Shown here: positions 38,407 to 47,357 of the stretch, piece after piece
How positions within the stretch are numbered: the stretch's first letter is position 1
Layout of the letters: each line of letters begins with the position of its first letter
Translations under genes and position numbers: made by a program
Notes under the pieces: generated by a model
The model's database searches: none
Seen by the model: the letters and a program-made list of their open reading frames with translations, nothing else
Told to the model about the DNA's origin: nothing
Origin: Collinsella tanakaei
GTDB lineage: Bacteria > Actinomycetota > Coriobacteriia > Coriobacteriales > Coriobacteriaceae
NCBI RefSeq assembly: GCF_016902615.1
Contig: NZ_JACJMB010000014.1
Location: 1 to 59,622 of the forward strand
Direction of reading: 5' to 3'
Length of the DNA: 59,622 nucleotides

Positions 38407-40107
38407 CTATTGTTCCTGTTCATCGACCAAAGTTCTCGTTGAAACGGTGTCAGCTGATAGGGATCCAAGTTCCCGGTTCAAGCTTCTCCTCAGCTGCTCG
38501 AGCGCCCTGCCAGCAGGTATCGTCCCTCCCCCAAAGAGCGGAACTTCAGATTCGGACAAGAAGTCCTCAGCAATGCGGAGAAGCGTTTTATGGACTTCAC
38601 GAAGCCACAATGAACAATAGTCATACACATCATCGTTCGGTCCAAGATGCGCGATCCGTGCCCTGAACAGCCCATCGAGCTCATCGTACGCTTGCGTCGC
38701 AACATCTTGACGCGATGCGCCGGCAGCAGAGTCGCCCTTCGAACCATACCGACGTTTATCGCCTTGAGACATCGACACGTTCACGACGAAGTGGATCAAA
38801 GAGCCCACCGCCCTGTCGGTCTGAGAGATGACCTCAAGAGTCTTGACCGTCGCCTCAGCATCATGGCGAAGCATGAGAGCATGAAGTGAAACCGTGTCGT
38901 CAACGCCATCGGCATAAACACTATCGTTGGTTCCATATTCCATACCATGAGCCCGAATAGAAAGCGGCATCGCCTTGTCGATTGCGCCCTCGAGTTCGAG
39001 CCGTTCTACCCACCGAATGACACCGGGGCGCATGTCAGGCTGACCCGAATCGGCTGAATCTTCGTACGCGATCAGCGAAGAAAGGCCGCGCCAGATGCTC
39101 CTGTTCGGGTCGTGTTTGCGAGCCATCCAGGGAACATATGGGAGGGCCCATTTCTTTTGCTGGGCTTCGCTCTTGCGCCACGGCGTCATCATCTCGACAC
39201 CTTGCTTGTCAATAGGCCTTATGGCGTCTCCGTAACACAAAACAACACCTGTCACACACGTACCCTCGTCATTGGGGATAAGCCGGATGCGCCGGCTCTG
39301 CCATGTGAGCATCTGAATAGGCCCCGCCGGTTCAGCCACCGTCATGTCCGGACCGATGTCATCCCGTTCCCACGGTGCGAAATCGCCGTCGATATCAAGA
39401 AGTCCGATGCGACTCGAGCGGTCATCGACCATCACCCAGTTCAGCATAAGGGTCTGGAAAAGATTCTCGCCTTCGACAATTGTTCCGCCGATGCCTCCGC
39501 ACCAACCAGTACCGGGCATGTTCTTCGGTGGATACACCTTCCCCTTGTTGACATGGGTATTGCCAACAACCGGCGTCTTGATGCCCGAAGTGTCGTACCC
39601 CTGTGCTACCAAGAGATATCGAGCTGCCTCATCAAAGGCAAGTGTCCCCGCATGCCTGAAAGAGCGCATGGAAAAAAGCGTCTTATCGAGCCTCGTGGGG
39701 ACATCGGGCATGATTGCGCTGATAGGCGATGGGTCGGCAGCTGTATAGGCGAGTCCTGACACCTGATAGAATGGTTTGTCGCCGAAGAGGTCAAACCGGT
39801 CCCGATACTCATCGAGATATTCGGCGACCCCCTCGTGGGGAAAACGTCCAAGCTCCCAAATCTCTCGCCACAAAGTGAGAAGTCCCTGTTCTCCCTGTTC
39901 AGGATCTCCATATGTGCAATAGAGAATCGCCTCGCAAAGACGGACCGTTGCGAAATGCATGTGTGTCAGCTCGCCCGATATCGTTCGGATTCGATGCGCT
40001 TCCGCAAACAGTGCCTTCAGGCCGAGTTTTGTTGTCCTGCCGTCGAGCATCTCGACTTGGATCCAAGGCTCTTCAAGTAGGTTATACGTTGGCTGCTGAG
40101 CTTCCAT
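38407..40107 (-). CDS. cas8e: Cascade large subunit Cas8e (Cse1)
   Basis: A 566-residue protein that recognises the PAM and recruits Cas3. It begins with the family-typical YNLLEEPWIQVEMLDG and contains FDLFGDKPFYQV and WCGGIGGTIVEGENLFQTLM. The start at 40107 has GGGAGGAGAG upstream; a longer in-frame reading would run through the repeat-like hairpin at 40134-40161 and is unlikely. It is first in the Cascade cluster, 173 bp after cas3. Confidence 0.93.
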   Translation of the reverse strand: MEAQQPTYNLLEEPWIQVEMLDGRTTKLGLKALFAEAHRIRTISGELTHMHFATVRLCEAILYCTYGDPEQGEQGLLTLWREIWELGRFPHEGVAEYLDEYRDRFDLFGDKPFYQVSGLAYTAADPSPISAIMPDVPTRLDKTLFSMRSFRHAGTLAFDEAARYLLVAQGYDTSGIKTPVVGNTHVNKGKVYPPKNMPGTGWCGGIGGTIVEGENLFQTLMLNWVMVDDRSSRIGLLDIDGDFAPWERDDIGPDMTVAEPAGPIQMLTWQSRRIRLIPNDEGTCVTGVVLCYGDAIRPIDKQGVEMMTPWRKSEAQQKKWALPYVPWMARKHDPNRSIWRGLSSLIAYEDSADSGQPDMRPGVIRWVERLELEGAIDKAMPLSIRAHGMEYGTNDSVYADGVDDTVSLHALMLRHDAEATVKTLEVISQTDRAVGSLIHFVVNVSMSQGDKRRYGSKGDSAAGASRQDVATQAYDELDGLFRARIAHLGPNDDVYDYCSLWLREVHKTLLRIAEDFLSESEVPLFGGGTIPAGRALEQLRRSLNRELGSLSADTVSTRTLVDEQEQ

Positions 40108-40133
40108 CTCTCCTCCCTTCCTTTCGTCGGTTT

Positions 40134-40161
40134 GCCAAATCCCCACGTACGTGGGGAACAT
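40134..40161 (-). promoter_or_regulatory. Solitary CRISPR-repeat-like hairpin upstream of cas8e
   Basis: On the minus strand the 28-mer begins ATGTTCCCCACGTACGTGGGG. It matches the array repeat at 19 of 28 positions, in the same orientation as array transcription. The stem CCCCAC/GTGGGG differs from the array stem CCCCGC/GCGGGG at both partners of one pair (G-C to A-U), so pairing is kept. The core is a perfect 16-bp DNA palindrome (40141-40156). It ends 26 bases before the cas8e ATG. A weak -35-like TTGACC lies upstream. It could be a Cas6e site in the operon mRNA, part of a degenerate mini-CRISPR RNA, or an operator. Confidence 0.6.
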
Positions 40162-40280
40162 TCTGAGAGGAGCTGCAAAAACCAACCACAGCTATGGGTC
40201 AACCAGAGGGCGTGCCGAACCCGGGGAGGTTGAACGAGCTCGGCACATTTCTGGAACACGTAGCTCCTACAACAACTAGT

Positions 40281-43200
40281 CTAACTAGCTTTGTTTAGTT
40301 TTTGGTTAGATTCTCCGCGAACGGCAGATAAACCACCCTGTCTGGTATACGCCAGGTTCCAGCCGAGGACCTCCGCGCAAAACATCATCGGCTCCCATTC
40401 GCGCAAAACCAGGAGAAGCTCGCCAGCAAGCCAACCGGAATCCTGCCACGCTCCGACATACGGGGCGCTCATATCCTCAAGAGCGTCTAGAAGCGGATCG
40501 ATACCCCTACCGGGACACATCTCGAGGGGCAATCGTACCGACGACTGGGACAGCACCCTCGCCAGCCTATCTTCGGGCTCATATCCCACGGGAATGTACG
40601 AACCCTTTTCAACACCATGGGGTTCATCGCCGATCCAAGGAAGTAGATGGAGCCCGTCTTCCCTTTCGCACGCAAGCAGCACCTCAATGGTCTCTTGCGT
40701 ATCGCGCACGGCGCGAGGGCCTCTGTCCTCATCGTGACCACGAAGGGCCGAGCTTTCCGCATCAATCATATCGTCGAAGAGCCCGATGAGACTCTTCCCG
40801 TTCTCAACCAACTCAGAGACAGATTTGAGCAAGCATGCCTGCGCACGACGCTTCTTCTCTTCCTGATGCGAGCCCCTACGGACAACGGCATCAAGATATC
40901 GGTCTTTCCAACTCTCTGGTACGCTCTCATCAGCTTTACCGCCATAAGCGCTTTGAACCAGACGCGCAATATCCCTGGGAAGCTCCAAGGTTGCAGCGTC
41001 GCCCCAAGAGGAAATCCCGCAAACAGAAAGGGCCTCGATAAGAGACGCTCGCTCATACACTGCCTCAACACCGCGACTAAAGCCAATTGAATCGCTTGAA
41101 AGCTCCTCGATTCCGCGCATATAGCAGTGCGCCCGGCGCAACCCGGCAGGCCTTTCCAGTTCTCCTTCACCACGTCCGTGACGATGCAGGCGTCCTATTC
41201 TCTGCATGAGCAGATCGATGGGAGCCACATCGGTGACCATCGTATCGAAATCGATATCAAGCGACTGCTCGATCACCTGCGTACCGACGACGATGAGCCG
41301 ATCCGGGCGGGTCCCAGCGGAGCGCCGCGCCTTCGGCCCCAACAACCTCCGGAGCTCCTCCTCGTTCTCCATGCGATCGATATCGGTAAAGCGCGAATGC
41401 GTCAGCAAGACCTCATCAGTCCCAAAGGTCTGCGACAGTACGGCAAAGGCATGCTGGGCGCGCTTCACCGTATCGCAGACGACGCCCATGCATCCTCCAT
41501 CGGTCAACAGCTTGCGCGCAAGCGACACCAAAGAACCCTCGTCATCAGCCAAAACTGACAGCTCGATCGAAATGTCACGCGATGAGGGGCTCACCTCCTC
41601 GGTCATCGATGTGTCCCCGGCCGTATAGGTAATCAGCGGATACGCACTGCATTCCCGTTCATCATCGTCTACAAGAACAGACCTTTCCGGTGCACCCAAG
41701 CGTGCACCGCGCCTGCGCCGAAACGAGCTGCGGACGCTCCTCGCTTGACCGGATCTTTCCTGAGCTTCGGCACCTGCCTTCCGCCCTGACACGCTCCGAC
41801 CCCTCGAATAAGAAGCGACAAATTCCTTTCGCAAGGAGGCGGGCAACGTTGCCGAGAGCAGCACGACGGGCGTGCGCCAGGAACCGAGCCACTCCAGCAC
41901 ACGATTGAGATACTGCTGCATGTACATATCATACGCATGGCATTCGTCAATGATGACCACCTTGTCCAGAAGCGCAAGGTGACGTAAGGGCAGATGCTTC
42001 ATTGCCAGAGCCCCCATGAGGACCTGGTCGACCGTACAGACGACAAAATCGGCCAGCATACCTTTCTTTCGTCCGCGCATCCAATCGGACACCTGAGCCA
42101 CCTCAGAAGCGCTTGTTCTGCCCCGACCATATCCGAAATCGTCATCATCCTGGTTAATGGAACCGTATCGGTCAGGATGGGGCGATCGAATCAAACCTTG
42201 AAATTCCTCGTTGAGACCCGCCTTACCGTGAGCCAGGTACACGCTCTCGGGATGCTCGGCGGCACGGGGAAGATTTTCGATCCATCTATGCACACGGCCA
42301 AACATAGCATCGGTCGTCGCCATAGTGGGAAGTGCTACGCATACGCCACCCCGTCCATACCGACCGGCAAGGATTTCAGCCGCTGCGAGCGCAGCTTCGG
42401 TTTTCCCCTCGCCCATGGGCGCTTCAACAACCATGATTCCGAGGTCATCGACCGTTCGCGCTATCCGCATAGCCGCTTCCTGTACGGGCCGCGGCTTCGC
42501 CGTATCCGGCAGATCGAAACGCTCGGCAAACGGAAACTCCAGGCCCAACGACGGTGCACTCCAGCTGGGGAGTATGCCGGTGATCTCCCATGCGTCGCTC
42601 GTCCGCCGCTCAAGCCACGACTCCCAATCGTGACCATCGGGCCCCGCTTCCATGGGTTCGAGTACCGGAAGCAAGGGATAATAGCTCTGGTTACTAGCGA
42701 TCCAGTCAGCCATGATCATCAGACCGACGAGCGCGCTTTCCACATTAACGGGAAGCGACTTACGTCCGCATTCTTCGTGATCGAGAAGGTTCAGGCCCGA
42801 AAGCTTTTCTGCGAACTGAATCAATTCGACCTGGACGGCGCGCCAAGAAGCTGCATGGGCCTCATCCCATCCAAGGGCAGTCGACTTTTTGGTTGCCTCG
42901 GCAATATCTCTGGAGACCGGCGGCTTGCCATGATGCGCGCCCACCATACTCGAAAGCTCATTCGCTCGCGACGCGCTCCACCCGCATTTCTCGGTAAGGT
43001 AACCCGCAAGAATGACCTCGCCAGCAGCTGCATGCTTGGGCCGATGTTCGCGGAACAGAGCAGGATGGATATCAAGTCCTGCTCGTTCTGGCTTCCAAGA
43101 TAAATCGCCATCCTCAGAGTGAGCGTAAGTGCGTCCGCTCCCCTGAAATAGCGGTGTCGCCTTTCCGATATCATGTACAGCGCCAAGGAACCGGACAAGC

Positions 43201-43403
43201 TTGCTGAGTACCTGATCGGAAGCCCCGCTTTCGTGCGCAAGCATCTCCTTGACACCGGATGGTATCCAATCGGTCCACAGCCTACCGATGACACATGCGC
43301 TGTCGTACATGTGTACAAAGAGCGGGAGCCATTCCTCGCCGATACCATAGTCGGACTTCGCCCAAAGCGAACGCGCCTGTCGGGAAAGCTCTTTTGCGAC
43401 CAT
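40281..43403 (-). CDS. cas3: CRISPR-associated helicase-nuclease Cas3
   Basis: A 1040-residue effector that unwinds and degrades targets marked by Cascade. The HD nuclease has AVHDIGK (H77, D78) and GAHHGKP (H157, H158). The SF2 helicase has Walker A APMGEGKTEAA (328-338), DECH (485-488), SATLP (516-520) and QRIGRLHRHGR. It exceeds E. coli Cas3 (888 residues), partly through an arginine-rich insert at about 535-582 just after the SATLP motif. The start has GAGGTGGAAGCCAG upstream. It lies 92 bp after the DEDDh exonuclease gene. Confidence 0.95.
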   Translation of the reverse strand: MVAKELSRQARSLWAKSDYGIGEEWLPLFVHMYDSACVIGRLWTDWIPSGVKEMLAHESGASDQVLSKLVRFLGAVHDIGKATPLFQGSGRTYAHSEDGDLSWKPERAGLDIHPALFREHRPKHAAAGEVILAGYLTEKCGWSASRANELSSMVGAHHGKPPVSRDIAEATKKSTALGWDEAHAASWRAVQVELIQFAEKLSGLNLLDHEECGRKSLPVNVESALVGLMIMADWIASNQSYYPLLPVLEPMEAGPDGHDWESWLERRTSDAWEITGILPSWSAPSLGLEFPFAERFDLPDTAKPRPVQEAAMRIARTVDDLGIMVVEAPMGEGKTEAALAAAEILAGRYGRGGVCVALPTMATTDAMFGRVHRWIENLPRAAEHPESVYLAHGKAGLNEEFQGLIRSPHPDRYGSINQDDDDFGYGRGRTSASEVAQVSDWMRGRKKGMLADFVVCTVDQVLMGALAMKHLPLRHLALLDKVVIIDECHAYDMYMQQYLNRVLEWLGSWRTPVVLLSATLPASLRKEFVASYSRGRSVSGRKAGAEAQERSGQARSVRSSFRRRRGARLGAPERSVLVDDDERECSAYPLITYTAGDTSMTEEVSPSSRDISIELSVLADDEGSLVSLARKLLTDGGCMGVVCDTVKRAQHAFAVLSQTFGTDEVLLTHSRFTDIDRMENEEELRRLLGPKARRSAGTRPDRLIVVGTQVIEQSLDIDFDTMVTDVAPIDLLMQRIGRLHRHGRGEGELERPAGLRRAHCYMRGIEELSSDSIGFSRGVEAVYERASLIEALSVCGISSWGDAATLELPRDIARLVQSAYGGKADESVPESWKDRYLDAVVRRGSHQEEKKRRAQACLLKSVSELVENGKSLIGLFDDMIDAESSALRGHDEDRGPRAVRDTQETIEVLLACEREDGLHLLPWIGDEPHGVEKGSYIPVGYEPEDRLARVLSQSSVRLPLEMCPGRGIDPLLDALEDMSAPYVGAWQDSGWLAGELLLVLREWEPMMFCAEVLGWNLAYTRQGGLSAVRGESNQKLNKAS

Positions 43404-43495
43404 CTGGCTTCCACCTCAATCCCCATCGCAATACGGACCAATCGGCCTTTGACACAGTATCGTTCATCGTGTGGACAAAAAACTTAGCCAGTCGC

Positions 43496-44128
43496 TCAGA
43501 TACCGCTCTGACTCGATGAAGCAAAGTGCTCTACCGCCCTCAAATACGGCAGGGTCCCGGGAACGGCGAAGCGCGTACCGTCATCTTGCAAGAGCCTGTG
43601 GAAACACATCATGGTCGCGCGAATATCAGACAGTGCGTCGTGGGCGACGAAGTCGACTCCGTAGTGGCGAGCACATTCTGAGAGCGAACGGAATTGGAAA
43701 CGGCCGAACCTATCGCGACATTGCGCCACGACTGCGTATTCGCGCATCACATCGAATTGCGGGACATCCGGTACCGCAACGCCTGATGACCTGAGAAATT
43801 CCAGGTCGAAACGCAAGCTATAGCCAACAAGAAGCCGAGCTCCGTTCAAGGCCGCAACGATTTCATTGCCGCACTGGTCAATAGCCGGACAACGGGCAAC
43901 GTCAGATGGCGAAATACATGTAAGTCGCTCGGCAACCGGCCATGACGTGTGTTTCATCGGTCTCACGAGGCTACAGAAAAGCTCCTCTCCGGTCCCATCG
44001 ATAACGGCAACCTGGATTATTTCATCCGATGCCGGGTTCAGCCCCGTGGTCTCAAGATCGACGCCTCGCACTCTCCGAGGATCAAGGCACAGCAGTTTGG
44101 AGATTTGCCCCGAGACGTACCACGACAT
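43496..44128 (-). CDS. DnaQ-like DEDDh 3'-5' exonuclease
   Basis: A 210-residue exonuclease with all five DEDDh residues: D24 and E26 in GVDLETTG, D108 in SLRFDLEFL, and H163 and D168 in HDALSD. It resembles the DNA polymerase III epsilon fold but lacks a polymerase-binding tail. The ATG at 44128 follows GAAGGTG. It lies directly upstream of cas3 on the same strand and may head the cas operon. DnaQ-type nucleases are known to trim prespacers in type I-E adaptation and are sometimes fused to Cas2, so that role is likely here, though inferred. Confidence 0.88.
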   Translation of the reverse strand: MSWYVSGQISKLLCLDPRRVRGVDLETTGLNPASDEIIQVAVIDGTGEELFCSLVRPMKHTSWPVAERLTCISPSDVARCPAIDQCGNEIVAALNGARLLVGYSLRFDLEFLRSSGVAVPDVPQFDVMREYAVVAQCRDRFGRFQFRSLSECARHYGVDFVAHDALSDIRATMMCFHRLLQDDGTRFAVPGTLPYLRAVEHFASSSQSGI

Positions 44129-44318
44129 CAAACACCTTCTCTATAACGCGCGAAAACAAGGGATGCATAAGAGGTGCAACCGAATCGCCCAACCAGCAAA
44201 CGCCCACAATCAGTCATTCTATTTCCCGTTCACAATGCCTAGCCATGAGAATAGCGAAATCAGCTCGTCATCGGACACGATATCAGCGCATCGGCGCTGC
44301 CATCGCCCTGAAACGGAA

Positions 44319-44336
44319 GGGGGCCTCACGGCCCCC
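44319..44336 (-). terminator. Terminator of pepD
   Basis: GGGGGCC (44319-44325) pairs with GGCCCCC (44330-44336) around a four-base loop. On the minus strand TTCCGTTTC follows. It lies about 35 bp after the pepD stop and separates it from the cas operon. Confidence 0.75.
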
Positions 44337-44370
44337 TCAGTAGCAATCTCAGCTATGTGCTGTAGCGCCC

Positions 44371-45828
44371 TTATGCAGCCAGACGCTTCAGGACGTCGAC
44401 GAGCAGCTCGTAGAAGCGCTCGGCGGAGTCGAGCGACATGCTCTCGTCGGGCGTGTGCACATTCGACAGCGTCGGGCCGACGGCGATGGCGTCGAGTCCG
44501 GGAAGCGCCTCGGCGAACAGGCCGCACTCGAGACCGGCGTGAATCGACTCGATCTTGAGCTCGGTGCCGAACAGCTCGCGGTAGCTCTCCTGGAAGACCT
44601 CCCGCACGTGCGAGTGCTCGGCATAGCTCCAGCCGGGGTACTCGTTGTCGAACGAGACGTTAAAGCCGAGCGTGTCTGCGAGCGTCTGGATGCGCTCCTT
44701 GATCTCCTCCTGAAGCGACGAGATGGAGGAACGCGGCGAGAGCAGCACGGTCACGCTCCCCTCCTCGGTGACGACCACGCCCAGGTTGGACGAGACCTCC
44801 ACGAATCCGTCGGCGGCGACGTTGCGGCGCAACACGCCGTTGGGCGCGAGGCGGATAAGGCTGATGAGCGCCCAGGAATCCTTGGCGTCCATGGCATCGA
44901 GCGCAACACCGTCGGCAACCTCGACCGCGCAGGCGAAGGAGGGGTCGAAGACCTCGAGCTCACGGGAGATATCGGCCGCGACGTCCCGAGCGATGTCGGC
45001 TCCACGCTGCGCGTCAGAAGCGTCAGCGAACGCGAGCACCGCCTTGCACTCGCGCGTGATGGCATTGTCCTTGGTGCCGCCGTCGAAGCTCACGAGGCGC
45101 GCCGCGGTACCGCGCATGACTTGCTCGACGATGCGGGCCATCAGCAGGTTGGCATTGCCGCGCTCCAAGTGGATGTCGGAGCCGGAGTGGCCGCCCAGAA
45201 GGCCGGAGATCTCGATCGTGAGAGAGCTGCCCTCGATGCGCTCGCGCGAGAAGGAGCGCGTAAGAGTCGCCACGACGCCGCCAGCGCAGCTCACGGTTGC
45301 CACGCCCTCCTCCTCGGAGTCGAGGTTGATCATGGTGCGGGCTGAGATCTTCGACTTGTCGAGGGTCTCGGCGCCAATCAGGCCGGTCTCCTCGTCGGTA
45401 GTGAACACGCACTCGAGCGCGGGGTGCACAAGGGTGTCGTCGTCGAGCACCGTCATCATGAGGGCGACGGCGATGCCGTTGTCGGCGCCGAGCGTGGTGC
45501 CGTTGGCGGTCAGGACACCGTCTTTGACGACGAGCTCGATGCCGTCGTGCTCGAAATCGTGCTCGACGCTCGCGAGCTTGTCGCACACCATGTCGATATG
45601 GCCCTGCATCATGACGGGCGCGGCACCCTCGGCACCGGCGCTCGCGGCCTTCTTGATGATGACGTTGTAGACGTCGTCCTGGTAGACATCGAGCCCGCGC
45701 TCCTGGGCGAAGGCAACCAGAAAGTCGCTGATGCCCTTCTCGTTACCCGAGCCGCGCGGAATGGCGCTGATGTCCTCGAAGAAATGGAAGAGGGCCTCGG
45801 GCTTGTATCCGGAAATGATGTATGCCAT
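44371..45828 (-). CDS. pepD: Aminoacyl-histidine dipeptidase PepD
   Basis: A 485-residue M20C zinc peptidase that cleaves Xaa-His and other dipeptides. Motifs: QGHIDMVC (H77, D79), GADNGIAVAL with the bridging Asp, FTTDEETGLIGA, and LGGHSGSDIH. The C-terminal HAGLECGLF block is also typical. The ATG at 45828 is supported by GAGGTAGAC. It is the second dipeptidase in the window after the PepV-like enzyme, consistent with an amino-acid-fermenting lifestyle. Confidence 0.93.
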   Translation of the reverse strand: MAYIISGYKPEALFHFFEDISAIPRGSGNEKGISDFLVAFAQERGLDVYQDDVYNVIIKKAASAGAEGAAPVMMQGHIDMVCDKLASVEHDFEHDGIELVVKDGVLTANGTTLGADNGIAVALMMTVLDDDTLVHPALECVFTTDEETGLIGAETLDKSKISARTMINLDSEEEGVATVSCAGGVVATLTRSFSRERIEGSSLTIEISGLLGGHSGSDIHLERGNANLLMARIVEQVMRGTAARLVSFDGGTKDNAITRECKAVLAFADASDAQRGADIARDVAADISRELEVFDPSFACAVEVADGVALDAMDAKDSWALISLIRLAPNGVLRRNVAADGFVEVSSNLGVVVTEEGSVTVLLSPRSSISSLQEEIKERIQTLADTLGFNVSFDNEYPGWSYAEHSHVREVFQESYRELFGTELKIESIHAGLECGLFAEALPGLDAIAVGPTLSNVHTPDESMSLDSAERFYELLVDVLKRLAA

Positions 45829-46142
45829 GTCTACCTCACTGATCGTCGATGGCTTGACCTGACGCCGCGTGCCGCCGAACATGTGCCGACGATTGCGCTG
45901 CATAAACACATCATCGCAGATGTGGACATCGCATACACGCGCGAAGCAGGTGAACGGCATGGAGAAGCCGCAGATGACATGCAATATGCAAATTTCGACG
46001 GAAACTATGCACTACAGACGGCAATCTGGTTTCGAGAGCCAGAAGCCATAGCAGAATGAGAAACCCTGCACCTCATCGTGCGAGGCAGACCCAGGAGCGA
46101 ACAGCACGCTTACCCGGTTGCCCCATTACACACCAATCCGCT

Positions 46143-46151
46143 TGCTACAAT
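46143..46151 (+). promoter_or_regulatory. Extended -10 promoter of the DUF6429-like gene
   Basis: TGCTACAAT is a close match to an extended -10 box, 34 bp before the ATG at 46186. No -35 is apparent. Confidence 0.45.
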
Positions 46152-46185
46152 TAGCTTCGAATCGACCTTTAGAGATGGGTTGCCT

Positions 46186-46572
46186 ATGGACCGCAATGAC
46201 CTGCTACAAGCCCTCACTCTCGCAATGATTCGACTGACCGCATGGGAAGAAAAGGGGTTTAATGGACCTGTGCTTCGAGCGTGGAAAGGCTGCGACTGGG
46301 GCACAATCGATCAATTGGTCGAAGAGGATTTCATACATACCGAGCATCGTTGGAAATCGATCTATCTCACCGACAAGGGAGAAGCCCGGGCAGATGAAAT
46401 CCTGAACCATCTCGAGCCTCTTCTTGAGGAGAAGTTGTCTAATGACGCAAAGCGAAATGGTCAGTATGACGTTCTAGCCATCATGACCGTTCATGAGCAG
46501 CGAAAGACAAGACAGGATATCTTCCATCCCATTGTCGCGCAACGACCTTTGGTGCCAGCCTTAAATGAATGA
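46186..46572 (+). CDS. DUF6429-like small protein
   Basis: A 128-residue protein. The segment LTAWEEKG..RAWKGCDWGTIDQL..KSIYLTDKGEARA (about 15-80) resembles the DUF6429 family, small proteins of unknown function often seen in accessory regions, with a winged-helix-like feel. The start is the ATG at 46186; only a weak GAGATGGG precedes it, and an upstream in-frame alternative exists. It is the first gene of the accessory block after pepD. Confidence 0.65.
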   Translation: MDRNDLLQALTLAMIRLTAWEEKGFNGPVLRAWKGCDWGTIDQLVEEDFIHTEHRWKSIYLTDKGEARADEILNHLEPLLEEKLSNDAKRNGQYDVLAIMTVHEQRKTRQDIFHPIVAQRPLVPALNE

Positions 46573-47003
46573 GGGCTATCCGCTTAATCATGAAGCATCA
46601 GTGCGGCGACGTGATTCTGGACTGTGCCCCATGGTCCCCGGATTCATCATAATAAATGGAGAGATTTTTCACCAAGTGTCCCCTAAAGCAATGCTGGGGG
46701 AAATCCCCCCGGTTGCCGTAAGCCCTCCTTGAGTGGAAGACCATTGATTTCTTTTCCGGGCCTGTTTGAAAGCAAAAAAGCTTCATGCAGACAATCTCGA
46801 ACCCAGCCACGACATCGTTCTGAGTTTCTCCTTAATCAACCAATTGCATTTGGAATGATAGCCGTACCGATTTGGTAACAACCCGTTACCAAATCAGCAA
46901 AGAGGCCGCTCGCCATCGCCGCGCATCGAAATCAAGAACCACCTCCTGTCAGACTGCCCCCACGGCTATCATGAAACACAACAAGTTGTTCCCAGGAGGA
47001 CCC
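46573..47003. other. Gene-poor region before the MazG-like gene
   Basis: About 430 bp, AT-richer than the core genome. It contains the palindrome at 46869-46895 and, on the minus strand near 46601-46666, a short reading of SIYYDESGDHG resembling the start of DUF3800 proteins but stopped soon after. No intact gene is supported. Confidence 0.4.
46869..46895. promoter_or_regulatory. Perfect 11-bp dyad upstream of the MazG-nuclease pair
   Basis: GATTTGGTAAC-AACCC-GTTACCAAATC is an exact inverted repeat with a 5-bp centre, 108 bp before the MazG-like start codon. Its size suits a dimeric repressor operator; no partner regulator gene is adjacent. Confidence 0.55.
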
Positions 47004-47351
47004 ATGGATCCGACGCTCGATGACCTCAGCCGCGAAGTTCGCTCGTTTTGCGATGAACGCGATTGGGGGCAGTTTCACACTCCGAAGGAATTGGCCATCG
47101 GCATGGTCACCGAGGCATCTGAGCTGCTGGAACTCTTCCGCTTCCAAACCGATGCGCAGATGCGGGACATGCTCGATGATCCCGATGAACGTGTCCACAT
47201 CGGCGACGAGCTTGCCGATCAGCTGTACTTCTTGCTGAGGTTTTCCGACCTGTACGGCTTCAGCCTTGCAGACGAATTGGAGCGCAAGCTGAAGAAGAAC
47301 GCCGTCAAGTATCCCGTAGAAAAAGCACGTGGATCGAACAGGAAGGCCTAA
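47004..47351 (+). CDS. MazG-like nucleotide pyrophosphohydrolase
   Basis: A 115-residue all-helical protein with the MazG/dUTPase-like metal motif ExxE (37-40, EASE) and ExxD (69-72, ELAD) separated by 28 residues. Such single-domain enzymes hydrolyse NTPs or dNTPs to monophosphate and pyrophosphate. The ATG has a strong AGGAGG site. It ends 6 bp before the GIY-YIG/helicase gene, so the two are surely co-transcribed, which suggests a joint role, possibly in defence. Confidence 0.85.
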   Translation: MDPTLDDLSREVRSFCDERDWGQFHTPKELAIGMVTEASELLELFRFQTDAQMRDMLDDPDERVHIGDELADQLYFLLRFSDLYGFSLADELERKLKKNAVKYPVEKARGSNRKA

Positions 47352-47357
47352 CGACAC

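Noticed and set aside
40108-40280. A second repeat giving a full mini-CRISPR (repeat-spacer-repeat) upstream of cas8e
   Set aside because: The best upstream match (GTGTTCCAGAAATG region) has no stem and is 98 bp, not 61 bp, from the hairpin.
46601-46666. Minus-strand SIYYDESGDHG stretch resembling the start of a DUF3800 protein
   Set aside because: It stops within a dozen codons and has no good start; at most a remnant, and possibly chance.
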